Source of the DNA: Flavobacteriaceae bacterium PS02334
Lineage (GTDB): Bacteria > Bacteroidota > Bacteroidia > Flavobacteriales > Flavobacteriaceae
Reading direction: 5' to 3'
DNA: 64,000 bases
Assembly (NCBI GenBank): GCA_029959295.1
Contig: JASCOH010000010.1
Coordinates: 1-64,000, forward strand
Shown here in pieces: positions 1 through 8,201 of the stretch. The notes beneath the pieces were generated by a model. That model searched no databases. It worked only from the letters and a program-made list of their open reading frames with translations, and was not told where the DNA came from. A program made the translations under genes and the position numbers. Positions within the stretch are counted from its first letter, which is position 1; every line of letters begins with the position of its first letter.

Positions 1-70
1 TGTCAATCCAATATGTCTATGAACGTGTCATTCTTTTTTATTTCCGAATCCGTGTTTCAGGAAGCGGGTG

Positions 71-426
71 CAAAAGTAGAATTCCTTTTCCAGTCCTGCA
101 AGCTTTTTGTGAAGTTTTTTTCAGAAACCTTGATTTTCTTTTTTCTCCAAATCTGCCTGCCAGCCTCTCAATGAACTCCCTGTCTTGCGGGGTGCAAAGG
201 TAAAACTCTTTTTTATTCTTGGCAAGCTTTTTGATGAAAAATTTTTGATGTTTTTCTCGTCTTGCTTGCGATTAAATTTCGTCTCATTTGCGGAGGGCAA
301 AGATATAATCCTTTTCCGTTTTCTGCAAATCTTTATTGAGATTTTTTTTATTTAATTTTCCAGATTTTAATAAGAACTTCGCCTTGAATGCGGGTGCAAA
401 AATAAGCAACTTTTCTTCTTGCGCAA
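71..426 (-). promoter_or_regulatory. Four tandem leftward promoters, probably of an rRNA operon
   Basis: Read on the minus strand, four units spaced about 100-125 bp apart each carry the Bacteroidota -7 box TAnnTTTG (plus-strand positions 71-78, 195-202, 298-305, 397-404) with a TTG at 99-101, 223-225, 326-328 and 424-426. The spacers are 20, 20, 20 and 19 bases. Each -7 box is followed by a GC-rich start-like stretch (GCACCC or similar). Regular tandem promoters of this kind are known upstream of rRNA operons in this phylum. The rRNA operon itself is inferred and would lie left of position 1. Nothing coding is seen in 1-540. Confidence 0.6.
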
Positions 427-540
427 GCTTTTCGGTAACATTTTTTTAATGTTTTCTTGACTTTGTTTTTAACTAACTGAAAACATTGCAGTTGCAGACA
501 TATTTTTTTGAGCCATTACAAAAGACGTAAAAACAAAAGC

Positions 541-755
541 TAGAATTCGCCATATGTAAGACATTGAAGGGCATTCAAGCATCGTGTTTGGCATGGATTG
601 GCGCGTAATGCTGGTTCTGGCTTTTCCAAAAAAGCGGGAACTTTTCTCAAATAGCCCCGACTGGGGGGAAGAGCATCCCGTTTTTCACGGGATCTCTGGG
701 AGGAAGGCGGGAATTTCGTTTCCTGAATTTGCCTGATGATTCGCTTCAAAATCTT
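541..755. repeat. Dispersed intergenic repeat, copy 1
   Basis: This stretch shares segments with 4334-4556: a block reading TTTCCAAAAAAGCG followed by TTTCTCAAATAGCC, and an end reading TCGCTTCA before an AT-rich tail. Between these blocks the two copies differ. A short open frame crosses each copy on the minus strand and begins MKR in both, but it looks like a by-product of the repeat rather than a gene. Function unknown. Confidence 0.5.
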
Positions 756-767
756 TTGGAAAGAAAA

Positions 768-789
768 AAGACAGCCGAATGGCTGTCTT
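768..789 (-). terminator. Terminator of the DUF4294 gene
   Basis: The inverted repeat AAGACAGCC / GGCTGTCTT has a 4-base loop. On the minus strand it is followed by a T run (plus-strand A run at 764-769). It lies 15 bases past the stop codon of the leftward gene that ends at 804. Confidence 0.8.
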
Positions 790-803
790 AATATATAGGT
801 ATG

Positions 804-1460
804 CTATTTTGATTTTGCAAGTTTTTGATTCCATGACTTGGACAACTGCTCATAGTTGATGTCAATGGCGGGTGCTTGCTTTGGCAACCTCCCTTCTTGG
901 AATGCCTTGACCAGGATGCTTTCGATGAGAAAATCTTCAGGCACATTATAAGGACTGTATTCTGTTTTTAAATTTATGCTGAAAACTCTGGCGGTTTTGT
1001 TTGCCCAGAATGCTTTCCATCCGCTTTTTTGTTCCTTGATGAGATCATAAGTCGTGCTTCCGGTTTGGCGATGGATTAATTTGACTAATATCTGACCGTC
1101 TTTTCGAGACAGCTGTTTCAGTTTTCCTTCGAATTCTTTTTCCAAGTATTCTTCTACGATCTTGAAATATTTTTTCTTCTCTTTATTAGTCTTCAGTTTT
1201 GCCATTCCTTTATTAAGAGAAACCAGTCTTTCAGAAGTCGCTTTTGCAAAAGGATAAACTCTCTGGATTCGGCGCTGCAAAATCAGGAAGTTCTTTTTGC
1301 TTTCTTCGTCAATATCGTCTCCTCTATATATAAGGACTTCGGGAAGCTGCACCACTTTCATCGTGTCGATGTCTTGAAGGTATTCATCGTTTTTGTCAAC
1401 TTGCGCGCTTAAGGCATTTGACATTAATAACAGGAAGGCGATATATTTTATTGGTTTCAT
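804..1460 (-). CDS. DUF4294 domain-containing secreted protein
   Basis: This is a 218-residue protein of the DUF4294 family, which is conserved in Flavobacteriia and has no known function. The frame is open up to 1517, but the start at 1460 is preferred because it puts a clear signal peptide (MKPIKYIAFLLLMSNALSA) at the N-terminus. The mature part is charged and helical, with a lysine-rich stretch in the middle, and has no catalytic motif that I recognise. It is divergent from the M42 peptidase gene 84 bp away; I recall the same neighbour pair in other flavobacteria, but this was not checked. A terminator follows directly. Confidence 0.8.
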   Translation of the reverse strand: MKPIKYIAFLLLMSNALSAQVDKNDEYLQDIDTMKVVQLPEVLIYRGDDIDEESKKNFLILQRRIQRVYPFAKATSERLVSLNKGMAKLKTNKEKKKYFKIVEEYLEKEFEGKLKQLSRKDGQILVKLIHRQTGSTTYDLIKEQKSGWKAFWANKTARVFSINLKTEYSPYNVPEDFLIESILVKAFQEGRLPKQAPAIDINYEQLSKSWNQKLAKSK

Positions 1461-1544
1461 CAATTTCGTGAATTTGCTGTGTAAAAATATACAATATATG
1501 GATAACTGTAATTTCAAATTTATATTTTAGCAGAAAAATAAATT

Positions 1545-2636
1545 ATGGCATCAAAATCTATATTAAAAAAGCAATCTTTGGCTTTTTTGGAAAGTTACTT
1601 AAATAATGCTTCGCCGACAGGATATGAATCAAGCGGTCAGGAAATTTGGATGAATTACCTAAAACCATACGTTGATACATTTATTACCGATACTTATGGA
1701 ACTGCGGTTGGAGTTATCAATCCAGATGCGAAATATAAAGTCGTGATCGAGGGTCATGCGGATGAGATTTCTTGGTATGTAAATTATATTACCGATAACG
1801 GTTTGATTTATGTAATTCGAAATGGCGGTTCTGATCATATGATTGCACCTTCGAAGCGTGTCAATATTCATACCAAAAAAGGAATTGTTCAAGGCGTTTT
1901 TGGATGGCCCGCAATTCATACAAGAAATCGCGGTAAGGAAGAAGTGGCAAGAATCGACAATATTTTTATTGATTGCGGTTGCGAGACTAAAGAAGAAGTT
2001 GAAAATTTAGGCGTTCATGTGGGTTGCGTGATTACGTATCCTGATGAATTCATGATTTTGAATGAAAATAAATTTGTCTGCAGAGCGATTGACAACAGAA
2101 TGGGCGGTTTCATGATTGCTGAAGTTGCGCGTTTGCTACACGAAAATAAAAAGAAATTACCTTTTGGATTATATATCACGAATTCCGTTCAAGAGGAAGT
2201 CGGTTTGCGCGGTGCCGAAATGATTACGAAAACCATCAAGCCAAATGTAGCCATCGTGACAGATGTTTGCCACGATTCTACAACACCGATGATTGACAAA
2301 AAGATTGAAGGCGACACTCAAATCGGAAAAGGTCCGGTTATTACTTATGCGCCAGCGGTTCAAAATAATTTGCGCGAGCTGATTATTGACACTGCTGAAG
2401 AGAAAAAAATTCCGTTTCAACGTTTGGCTTCTTCAAGAGTTACCGGAACTGATACTGATGCTTTTGCTTACAGCAATGGCGGTGTTGCTTCAGCTTTGAT
2501 TTCTTTGCCGTTGCGATATATGCACACAACTGTGGAAATGGTACACCGCGAAGATGTTGAAAATGTAATTTCTTTGATTTATGAATCTTTGCTGAAGATT
2601 GAAAACGAAGAAACTTTCAGTTACTTCAAGAAATAA
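1545..2636 (+). CDS. M42 family metallopeptidase (glutamyl aminopeptidase type)
   Basis: A 363-residue cytosolic aminopeptidase of family M42, the usual full length. These enzymes form large tetrahedral dodecamers and trim N-terminal residues from peptides using two metal ions. The metal-site motifs are present in order: GHADE near residue 70, RAIDNRMGG in the middle, QEEVGLRG with the catalytic glutamate, VTDVCHD, and YMHTTVE near the C-terminus. There is no signal peptide. The gene ends in a bidirectional terminator shared with the convergent ankyrin gene. Confidence 0.92.
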   Translation: MASKSILKKQSLAFLESYLNNASPTGYESSGQEIWMNYLKPYVDTFITDTYGTAVGVINPDAKYKVVIEGHADEISWYVNYITDNGLIYVIRNGGSDHMIAPSKRVNIHTKKGIVQGVFGWPAIHTRNRGKEEVARIDNIFIDCGCETKEEVENLGVHVGCVITYPDEFMILNENKFVCRAIDNRMGGFMIAEVARLLHENKKKLPFGLYITNSVQEEVGLRGAEMITKTIKPNVAIVTDVCHDSTTPMIDKKIEGDTQIGKGPVITYAPAVQNNLRELIIDTAEEKKIPFQRLASSRVTGTDTDAFAYSNGGVASALISLPLRYMHTTVEMVHREDVENVISLIYESLLKIENEETFSYFKK

Positions 2637-2657
2637 AAGTCCTTTTCTACAAATAAA

Positions 2658-2689
2658 AAAGTCCCGTTATTATTAAATAGCGGGACTTT
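2658..2689. terminator. Bidirectional terminator
   Basis: The arms AAAGTCCCGTTAT and ATAGCGGGACTTT pair over 13 positions with one G-T. A runs to the left and a T-rich stretch to the right let it serve both the M42 gene (plus) and the ankyrin gene (minus). Confidence 0.85.
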
Positions 2690-2709
2690 GTTTTGATTGA
2701 TGATTTGTT

Positions 2710-3096
2710 TTATGCTTTGTGAGCTTTTAAAATTTCAACTGTTTCAGTAGCATTAGATAATTCTGCATGTTTTAAAGCAGTAAATCCTTTGTCATCTTTT
2801 AGGTTAGATTTTGCGCCGTTTGCCAAAAGCAATTTTACTATTTCAACTTTGTTGTAACGCGCGGCATACATTAAAGGTGTCATTCCGTTTGAAGTCTGAT
2901 TGATATCAGATCCAAATTCTACCATTTTTTTCACTGTTTGAAGATCCCCTTTTGCGATTGCTTGGCATAAAGGACTAACGGCTTTGTTTTTTGTGATCAC
3001 TAATTTTTCAGTGATTCCTGTTTCATTGTTAGCTGCGATTGCAACATTACCAAATGCTAATAAAGCGATTCCGATGTAAACGATTGATTTTTTCAT
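2710..3096 (-). CDS. Secreted ankyrin-repeat protein
   Basis: A 128-residue protein with an N-terminal signal peptide (MKKSIVYIGIALLAFGNVAIA) and two to three ankyrin repeats. The clearest is GMTPLMYAARYNKVEIVKLL, followed by NGAKSNLKDDKGFTALKHA. Ankyrin repeats mediate protein binding; the partner cannot be told from the sequence. The signal peptide implies a periplasmic or exported location. The gene stands alone between two terminators, so it is probably transcribed singly. Confidence 0.85.
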   Translation of the reverse strand: MKKSIVYIGIALLAFGNVAIAANNETGITEKLVITKNKAVSPLCQAIAKGDLQTVKKMVEFGSDINQTSNGMTPLMYAARYNKVEIVKLLLANGAKSNLKDDKGFTALKHAELSNATETVEILKAHKA

Positions 3097-3257
3097 GATG
3101 ATTGTTTTTTAATTGATGATGATTTAAATAAATGATTTGATTGTATAGTTAAGACGAACGTTTCTTTTCTTTGTTACAGCTTTTTTTTATTATAACATAA
3201 TTTTAACATTTAAGACATTCTATAACTCTTTGATTTTGACACTACAAAGAACAAAAA

Positions 3258-3276
3258 AACCACGCAGAGCGTGGTT
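3258..3276 (-). terminator. Terminator of purC
   Basis: The hairpin AACCACGC / GCGTGGTT has a 3-base loop. On the minus strand a T run follows (plus-strand A run just left of it). It lies about 25 bp past the purC stop codon. Confidence 0.85.
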
Positions 3277-3301
3277 AAATTACTATTATCAAACAATTAG
3301 A

Positions 3302-4252
3302 TTATTGATTCAAAAATTCTAATACATGTTTTTCAATTCGTTCGTGAATATTCGAAATATCAGCCTTGAAGAATTTCTCACCTAAAATATTTTCATATAA
3401 TTCAATATATCTTTCAGAAACAGAATTTACATAAGCTTCATCCATTGCTGGAATTTCTTGTCCTTCTTTTCCTTGGAAACCATTTGCGATTAACCATTGT
3501 CTCACAAATTCTTTTGACAATTGTTTTTGCGATTCTCCCCTATCTTGTCTTTCTTCGTAACCTTCTTTGTAAAAATATCTAGAAGAATCTGGCGTATGGA
3601 TTTCATCAATCAAAACAATCTTGCCTTCTTTAGTTTTTCCAAATTCGTATTTTGTGTCTACTAAAATCAAACCTCTATCAGCTGCAATCTGAGTTCCTTT
3701 GTTATATAGGACTCTTGTGTAGTTTTCTAAAACTTCATAATCTTCTAAAGTAACAATTCCTTTTGCAAGGATTTCTTCTCGTGAAATATCAGCATCGTGC
3801 TCGCCATTGTCCGCTTTTGTGGTTGGCGTAATGATTGGTTCTGGAAATTTATCGTTTTCTTTCAATCCTTCCGGCATTGTTACGCCGCAGATTTCTCTTT
3901 TTCCTAAAGCATATTCGCGAGCCGCATGACCTGAAAGATAACCGCGAATTACCATTTCTACTTTAAACGGTTCGCATAAATGACCAACGGCAACGTTTGG
4001 ATCTGGAGTTGCAATTAACCAATTCGGAACTAAATGCGAAGTCATTTCCATAAATCTTGTCGCAATTTGATTCAAGATTTGTCCTTTGTATGGGATTCCT
4101 TCTGGCAAGACTACGTCAAAAGCGGAAAGCCTGTCGGTAGCGACCATTACTAATAATTCGTCATTAATGTTGTAAACTTCGCGAACTTTGCCGCGGTAAA
4201 CCGATTTTTGGCCTGGAAAATTAAAATTTGTAGTTGTGATTGTGTTGCTCAT
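3302..4252 (-). CDS. purC: Phosphoribosylaminoimidazole-succinocarboxamide synthase
   Basis: A 316-residue SAICAR synthetase, which joins aspartate to CAIR in an ATP-dependent step of purine synthesis in the cytosol. The N-terminus carries the family start [11 protein letters not shown]. Then come the [20 protein letters not shown] block (residues 38-57), [13 protein letters not shown] in the middle, and [21 protein letters not shown], which binds substrate and metal. The length matches the longer PurC form common in this phylum. Its terminator follows directly. Confidence 0.95.
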   Translation of the reverse strand: MSNTITTTNFNFPGQKSVYRGKVREVYNINDELLVMVATDRLSAFDVVLPEGIPYKGQILNQIATRFMEMTSHLVPNWLIATPDPNVAVGHLCEPFKVEMVIRGYLSGHAAREYALGKREICGVTMPEGLKENDKFPEPIITPTTKADNGEHDADISREEILAKGIVTLEDYEVLENYTRVLYNKGTQIAADRGLILVDTKYEFGKTKEGKIVLIDEIHTPDSSRYFYKEGYEERQDRGESQKQLSKEFVRQWLIANGFQGKEGQEIPAMDEAYVNSVSERYIELYENILGEKFFKADISNIHERIEKHVLEFLNQ

Positions 4253-4333
4253 TATAGTAGTTGTATTTTTTTTAAGATGTAAAAGTAGTTGGTTTTATAG
4301 AAGTTTCAAAGGATTATTTCACAGAGATTCACT

Positions 4334-4556
4334 AAAATTCGCAACCATTCACACAGATTTTTGAGGCGATGTTGACACACAATCGTTCAGGTGTTTCCAA
4401 AAAAGCGAAAAGTTTCTCAAATAGCCGCGATGGTGCTACCGAATTCTCGGAATTTGAGCTCTTGCTTTTGCGCCAAGCAAAAGTAAAGCAAGTGGTTCCA
4501 GCGGGAAATGCAATTGCTGAAAATGCCCGAGCCACTCGCTTCATAAAATAAATCTA
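4334..4556. repeat. Dispersed intergenic repeat, copy 2
   Basis: Second copy of the element at 541-755. It carries TTTCCAAAAAAGCG, TTTCTCAAATAGCC and TCGCTTCATAAAAT. Short open frames run on both strands, but neither has the composition of a protein gene. The right end touches the stop codon of the T9SS gene that ends at 4554. Confidence 0.5.
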
Positions 4557-5348
4557 GTTTTTTACAACTTTAAAAGTTTCAGTTTTGCCGTTAGAACTGA
4601 TTTTCACCAAATAAGTTCCAGCTGTCAGGCTAGAAACATTGACTTGTTTTGCTGCGTCAATTCCTTTTTCAGAGAGAACTTCCTGACCTAGCAAATTAAA
4701 AATTGTTAAGTCTGAAACATCTTTAAGGTTTGAGATATTCAAAATATCATTCACAGGATTTGGAAAAACTGCTGTTTTTGCTTTATCAAAATCGGCCGTG
4801 CCTAAAGCTGGCGTAACTGTAAACTCAATAACATCAAAGTCTAAAACCTTTGGATCTGCCCAAATTCCGACTCCGAAATATATGGTTTGATTAGCAGCTA
4901 AATTTGGAACTGTAACTGATAAAATTCCGGTTGGCGAATTGAAAGAACCTGAATACGCACCTGATAGACATCCAGAAATTGCAGTTCCAGTGCAGTCTGA
5001 AAACGCCATTAAGCCCATGTAATCGGTTCTGATTAAAATTTTGAAATAAACTGACTCTCCTGGAGTGCTTCCGGAAGTGTATTTAAACATATAATCATCA
5101 CCCGAAGAAATAAATACATCGTCAAAACATGTGGTATTGAAACTCAATGTACTGCTGTAACCTCCAGTTCCTTGGCAATTTGGCGCTGAAGTAACCCATG
5201 ATCCCGGACTAGAACTGCCTCCCCCAGGCGTTAAAATTCCCATTGAAGTAAATCCGTTGCTTATTGGAATTGCATTTTCACAAGAATATTGTCCATATGA
5301 AGCTATTCCTACAATAAAAAGTAAAAGCGATAAAGTAATTTTTCTCAT
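4554..5348 (-). CDS. T9SS type A sorting domain-containing secreted protein
   Basis: A 264-residue exported protein. The N-terminal signal peptide (MRKITLSLLLFIVGIASYG) is followed by a glycine- and serine-rich domain with several cysteines. The C-terminal 75 residues form a T9SS sorting domain: FPNPVNDILNISN, a FNLLGQEVLSE turn, and the terminal LTAGTYLVKISSNGKTETF block. T9SS moves such proteins across the outer membrane and cleaves or anchors them. The middle resembles the NDLCANA-type repeats of the protein at 19480-21402 only in style. Its function is unknown. Confidence 0.85.
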   Translation of the reverse strand: MRKITLSLLLFIVGIASYGQYSCENAIPISNGFTSMGILTPGGGSSSPGSWVTSAPNCQGTGGYSSTLSFNTTCFDDVFISSGDDYMFKYTSGSTPGESVYFKILIRTDYMGLMAFSDCTGTAISGCLSGAYSGSFNSPTGILSVTVPNLAANQTIYFGVGIWADPKVLDFDVIEFTVTPALGTADFDKAKTAVFPNPVNDILNISNLKDVSDLTIFNLLGQEVLSEKGIDAAKQVNVSSLTAGTYLVKISSNGKTETFKVVKN

Positions 5349-5463
5349 AATTTATTGGTTTTAATATTATTATCCAAATATAATAAAACAATATAAATCA
5401 ATTACTTAATAAAATTACTATATCTAACTTAATTTACAAATTAACCGAGAATAGTTTATTTTT

Positions 5464-5706
5464 TTATGAATCAATACTAAATTCTCCATTATAATAAGCT
5501 TCAACAATCTTGCTTGCTTTTTCAAAATCTTCAGCGCTTACTTTCAGAATAAACGGATTTAAACCGCCAGCTGTAACCGCCCAAGGCTCTATGGAAGCCA
5601 TTGCTGAATTGATTTCAAAAACTTCAATTTCGTTATTTTCTAATATATTTTTCACGGCCATTCCTTCGAAAGGCGAACCGCTGAAAACTTGTTTGTGGTC
5701 AGACAT
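5464..5706 (-). CDS. DUF2007 domain-containing protein
   Basis: A small 80-residue protein of the DUF2007 family, annotated elsewhere as a putative signal-transducing protein. Features are the start of the form (K)QVFSGSPFEGMAVKNILEN, a central segment with PWAVTAGG, and an FILKVSAEDFEKASKIVE helix near the end. There is no signal peptide. The family's role is not established. It lies upstream of phoH on the same strand, 85 bp apart. Confidence 0.75.
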   Translation of the reverse strand: MSDHKQVFSGSPFEGMAVKNILENNEIEVFEINSAMASIEPWAVTAGGLNPFILKVSAEDFEKASKIVEAYYNGEFSIDS

Positions 5707-5739
5707 ATTTTTTATTTCAGGCGATTATTATTCTGATGT

Positions 5740-5763
5740 GATTGCTTCGTTCCTCGCAATGAC
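5740..5763. repeat. Short dispersed repeat (GATTGCTTCG...CGCAATGAC)
   Basis: A 24-base element with imperfect internal symmetry (ATTGC / GCAAT ends around CTTCGTTCCTC). I recall this motif from the intergenic regions of many bacterial genomes. Here it sits between DUF2007 and phoH. Confidence 0.5.
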
Positions 5764-5791
5764 TTTGAAGCTCTGCTACTTTGAAACTTTT

Positions 5792-6742
5792 TTAATCGTG
5801 ATTTTCTATCTGTTTGTAAGCGTCGATTACTTTTTTCACCAATCTATGTCTTACAATATCTTTGTCATCTAAATAAATAATTCCGATTCCGTCGATATCT
5901 TTAAGTACAAGAAGCGCTTCTTTCAAACCTGAAATCGTTCTTCTTGGTAAATCAACTTGGCCTGGATCTCCGGTAATCATGAATTTCGCCTGTTTTCCCA
6001 TACGCGTCAAAAACATTTTCATTTGAGAATGTGTCGTGTTTTGGGCTTCATCTAGAATTACAAAAGCATTGTCCAAAGTTCGTCCGCGCATAAATGCCAA
6101 AGGCGCAATCTGGATGATTCCTTTTAAGATATAATCTTCGAGTTTTTCATTCGGAAGCATATCGCGCAGCGCATCATATAAAGGTTGCATATAGGGATCG
6201 AGTTTTTCCTTCATGTCTCCAGGAAGAAATCCTAGGTTTTCTCCAGCTTCCACGGCAGGCCTTGTCAAGATAATTCTTTTGACTTGCTTTTCTTTCAGCG
6301 CTTTCACAGCCATTGCAACACCTGTGTAGGTTTTACCAGTTCCAGCTGGACCAACGGCAAAAACCATATCGTTTTTGTTCATCGTGTCGACAAGCAATTG
6401 CTGGTTTGGCGTCATTGCCTTGATGATTTTTCCGCCAACGCCGTGCACTAAAATCTTATCGTGGTCGCCCATTTTCTCGACTTGCTGGCTTCCGCCTTCG
6501 ATTACCCTTTCAATGACATTATTGTCAATGTTGTTGTAACGCGAAAAGTGAAGCATGAGTCGCTGAAAGCGGTTTTCGAACTCGTCTAAAACTTCTTTTT
6601 CTCCAAAAGCCTTGATCGTGGTTCCTCGAGCTACGATTTTTAACTTTGGATAATACTTTTTAATCGTTTCAAGATGAGCATCTTGAGCGCCCCAAAAATC
6701 TTTTGGTGCGATATCTACGAGTTCTATGGTTCTTTCGTTCAA
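5792..6742 (-). CDS. PhoH family ATPase
   Basis: A 316-residue PhoH-like protein. The N-terminal third carries a KH-like segment (KIVARGTTIKAFGEKEV). The P-loop ATPase domain begins with Walker A GPAGTGKTY near residue 134, followed by RPAVEAGENLGFLPGD and Walker B VILDEAQNTT, then TGDPGQVDLP. These motifs are diagnostic. PhoH proteins are cytosolic ATPases linked to RNA metabolism and phosphate or stress responses; their substrate is not fixed. It is divergent from the SAM hydroxide adenosyltransferase gene. Confidence 0.9.
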   Translation of the reverse strand: MNERTIELVDIAPKDFWGAQDAHLETIKKYYPKLKIVARGTTIKAFGEKEVLDEFENRFQRLMLHFSRYNNIDNNVIERVIEGGSQQVEKMGDHDKILVHGVGGKIIKAMTPNQQLLVDTMNKNDMVFAVGPAGTGKTYTGVAMAVKALKEKQVKRIILTRPAVEAGENLGFLPGDMKEKLDPYMQPLYDALRDMLPNEKLEDYILKGIIQIAPLAFMRGRTLDNAFVILDEAQNTTHSQMKMFLTRMGKQAKFMITGDPGQVDLPRRTISGLKEALLVLKDIDGIGIIYLDDKDIVRHRLVKKVIDAYKQIENHD

Positions 6743-6783
6743 AAGCTGTAGTATTAAATTAAAAATTTATCTGGCTATTTTGT

Positions 6784-6791
6784 TAGCTTTG
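6784..6791 (+). promoter_or_regulatory. Candidate -7 promoter box for the gene at 6850
   Basis: TAGCTTTG matches the Bacteroidota -7 consensus TAnnTTTG and lies 58 bases before the start codon. I see no good TTG at the expected upstream distance, so support is moderate. Confidence 0.4.
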
Positions 6792-6849
6792 CATATCTCA
6801 AATTTAATAAAAAAATAGGCGCTTCGGCGGTAATGTTATAAACAATTTT

Positions 6850-7677
6850 ATGTCAATAATTACGCTCACTACTGATTTTGGATGCAAAGACCATTTTGTT
6901 GGCGCTTTGAAAGGCAAGATCTATTCAGAGTTTTCAGACGCTAAAATTGTGGACATTTCACATGAAATTGACCTTTTTAATGTTTCTGAAACGAGCTATA
7001 TAATTGGTGCTTCGTATAGTAGCTTTCCGAAAGGAACGGTTCATATTATAGGAGTAGATTCTGAATTGCACCAAGAAACGCAGCATATTGCGATGGAATG
7101 GAATGACCAATATTTTATTTGTGCTGATAATGGCGTTTTGACTATGCTGACGCAGAAAATCATTCCGCAGAAGATTGTGGCGATCAATATTCACGACCGT
7201 TTGGCGATTAATGCTACGGCGATGGATGTTTTTGTAACCGTTGCCTGCCACATTGCAAGAGGTGGATTATTAAACGTAATTGGCAGAGAAATAACGCAAT
7301 TGCGAGAAGTGACCGAATTGCAAGCTGTCGTAAATCAAGATGGAAATTCTATTAAAGGTTACGCGATTTATATCGATCATTGTGGCAACGTGGTCACAAA
7401 TATTTCAAGACAGCTTTTTACAGAAATCGGCAAAGGCAGAAAATATGAAATCGGTTTCAAGAATTATAAGCTGAAAACAATTCTGCCGAATTATTCTGCG
7501 ATTGTCAATTTTGACCAAAACCCGATGAAATTTTACGAAGGAAAAGAATTGGCGATTTTCAATGAAGCTGGTTTTTTAGAAATTGCAATTTACAGAAGCA
7601 ATCCGAGTTCACTGGGAAGCGCTTCGAGCTTATTAGGAATGAATTATCGGGATTTGGTGACGATTAGTTTTTTATAG
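6850..7677 (+). CDS. SAM hydroxide adenosyltransferase (chlorinase/fluorinase superfamily)
   Basis: A 275-residue member of the family once called DUF62. These enzymes hydrolyse S-adenosylmethionine to adenosine and methionine. The N-terminus shows the diagnostic LTTDFGCKDHFVGALKG with substrate aspartate, then VDISHEIDLFN. YIDHCGNVVTNI with the FxGNxxTN-like loop is in the C-terminal half. True halogenases need extra loops that I do not see, so hydrolase activity is more likely. Its physiological role is unclear. The next gene follows 67 bp downstream on the same strand. Confidence 0.85.
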   Translation: MSIITLTTDFGCKDHFVGALKGKIYSEFSDAKIVDISHEIDLFNVSETSYIIGASYSSFPKGTVHIIGVDSELHQETQHIAMEWNDQYFICADNGVLTMLTQKIIPQKIVAINIHDRLAINATAMDVFVTVACHIARGGLLNVIGREITQLREVTELQAVVNQDGNSIKGYAIYIDHCGNVVTNISRQLFTEIGKGRKYEIGFKNYKLKTILPNYSAIVNFDQNPMKFYEGKELAIFNEAGFLEIAIYRSNPSSLGSASSLLGMNYRDLVTISFL

Positions 7678-7744
7678 GCAAGAGAGAATAGCCAAGAGGC
7701 AAAAGCGCAGATTCACAAATCATAAATCTAAAATCATAAATTAA

Positions 7745-8041
7745 ATGTTCGTACGAATTGTAAAATTGTCCTTTCACGAAGAAAACATTCCGGCATTTCT
7801 GGAAAATTTTGAATTGATGAAAGAAAAAATACGAAATGCGCCTGGAAACCGTTTCTTAGAATTGTATCAAGACAAGAACAACAAATGTATTTTCTTCACT
7901 TACAGTTATTGGGAAACTGAGCAAGATTTAGAAAATTATAGAAATTCTGAGCTTTTCGACGGTATTTGGAATTTTACAAAGAAATTATTTAATGACAAAC
8001 CAGAAGCTTGGAGCGTTGATAAATTGGCAACTTTAGAATAA
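7745..8041 (+). CDS. Antibiotic biosynthesis monooxygenase (ABM) domain protein
   Basis: A 98-residue single-domain protein of the dimeric alpha/beta-barrel type. It begins MFVRIVKLSFHEENIPAFLE and contains FLELYQDKNNKCIFFTYSYW and TEQDLENYRNSELF, the usual sequence flow of small ABM proteins. Members act as small monooxygenases or heme-degrading or unknown-ligand proteins; which one applies cannot be decided here. It probably follows the SAM hydrolase in one transcript. Confidence 0.75.
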   Translation: MFVRIVKLSFHEENIPAFLENFELMKEKIRNAPGNRFLELYQDKNNKCIFFTYSYWETEQDLENYRNSELFDGIWNFTKKLFNDKPEAWSVDKLATLE

Positions 8042-8077
8042 ATTTAGATTTTTGATTTAGAATTTTTGGTAGTAACT

Positions 8078-8105
8078 TGCCTCTCGACTGCGCTCGGGGT
8101 GACAA
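8078..8105. repeat. Short dispersed palindromic repeat (CTCGACTGCGCTCGG core)
   Basis: The core CGACTGCGCTCG is an imperfect palindrome. I recall sequences of this kind ending in GATGACAA or GGTGACAA in the intergenic regions of many Bacteroidota genomes. It lies between the ABM gene and gldF. Confidence 0.5.
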
Positions 8106-8201
8106 ACACTTAGAACTCAAAATTTAAATTAAAAAAAGACTTTTTAAACTATAAACTAAAACTTAGAGCCTCAAAAACTCTGAAACTTTGAAACTTTTTA
8201 A

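Noticed and set aside
540-749. Short open frame on the minus strand, and similar ones at 4332-4544 and 4369-4551
   Set aside because: They follow the repeat, not a protein pattern; composition is unlike the neighbouring genes and the repeat explains the similarity.
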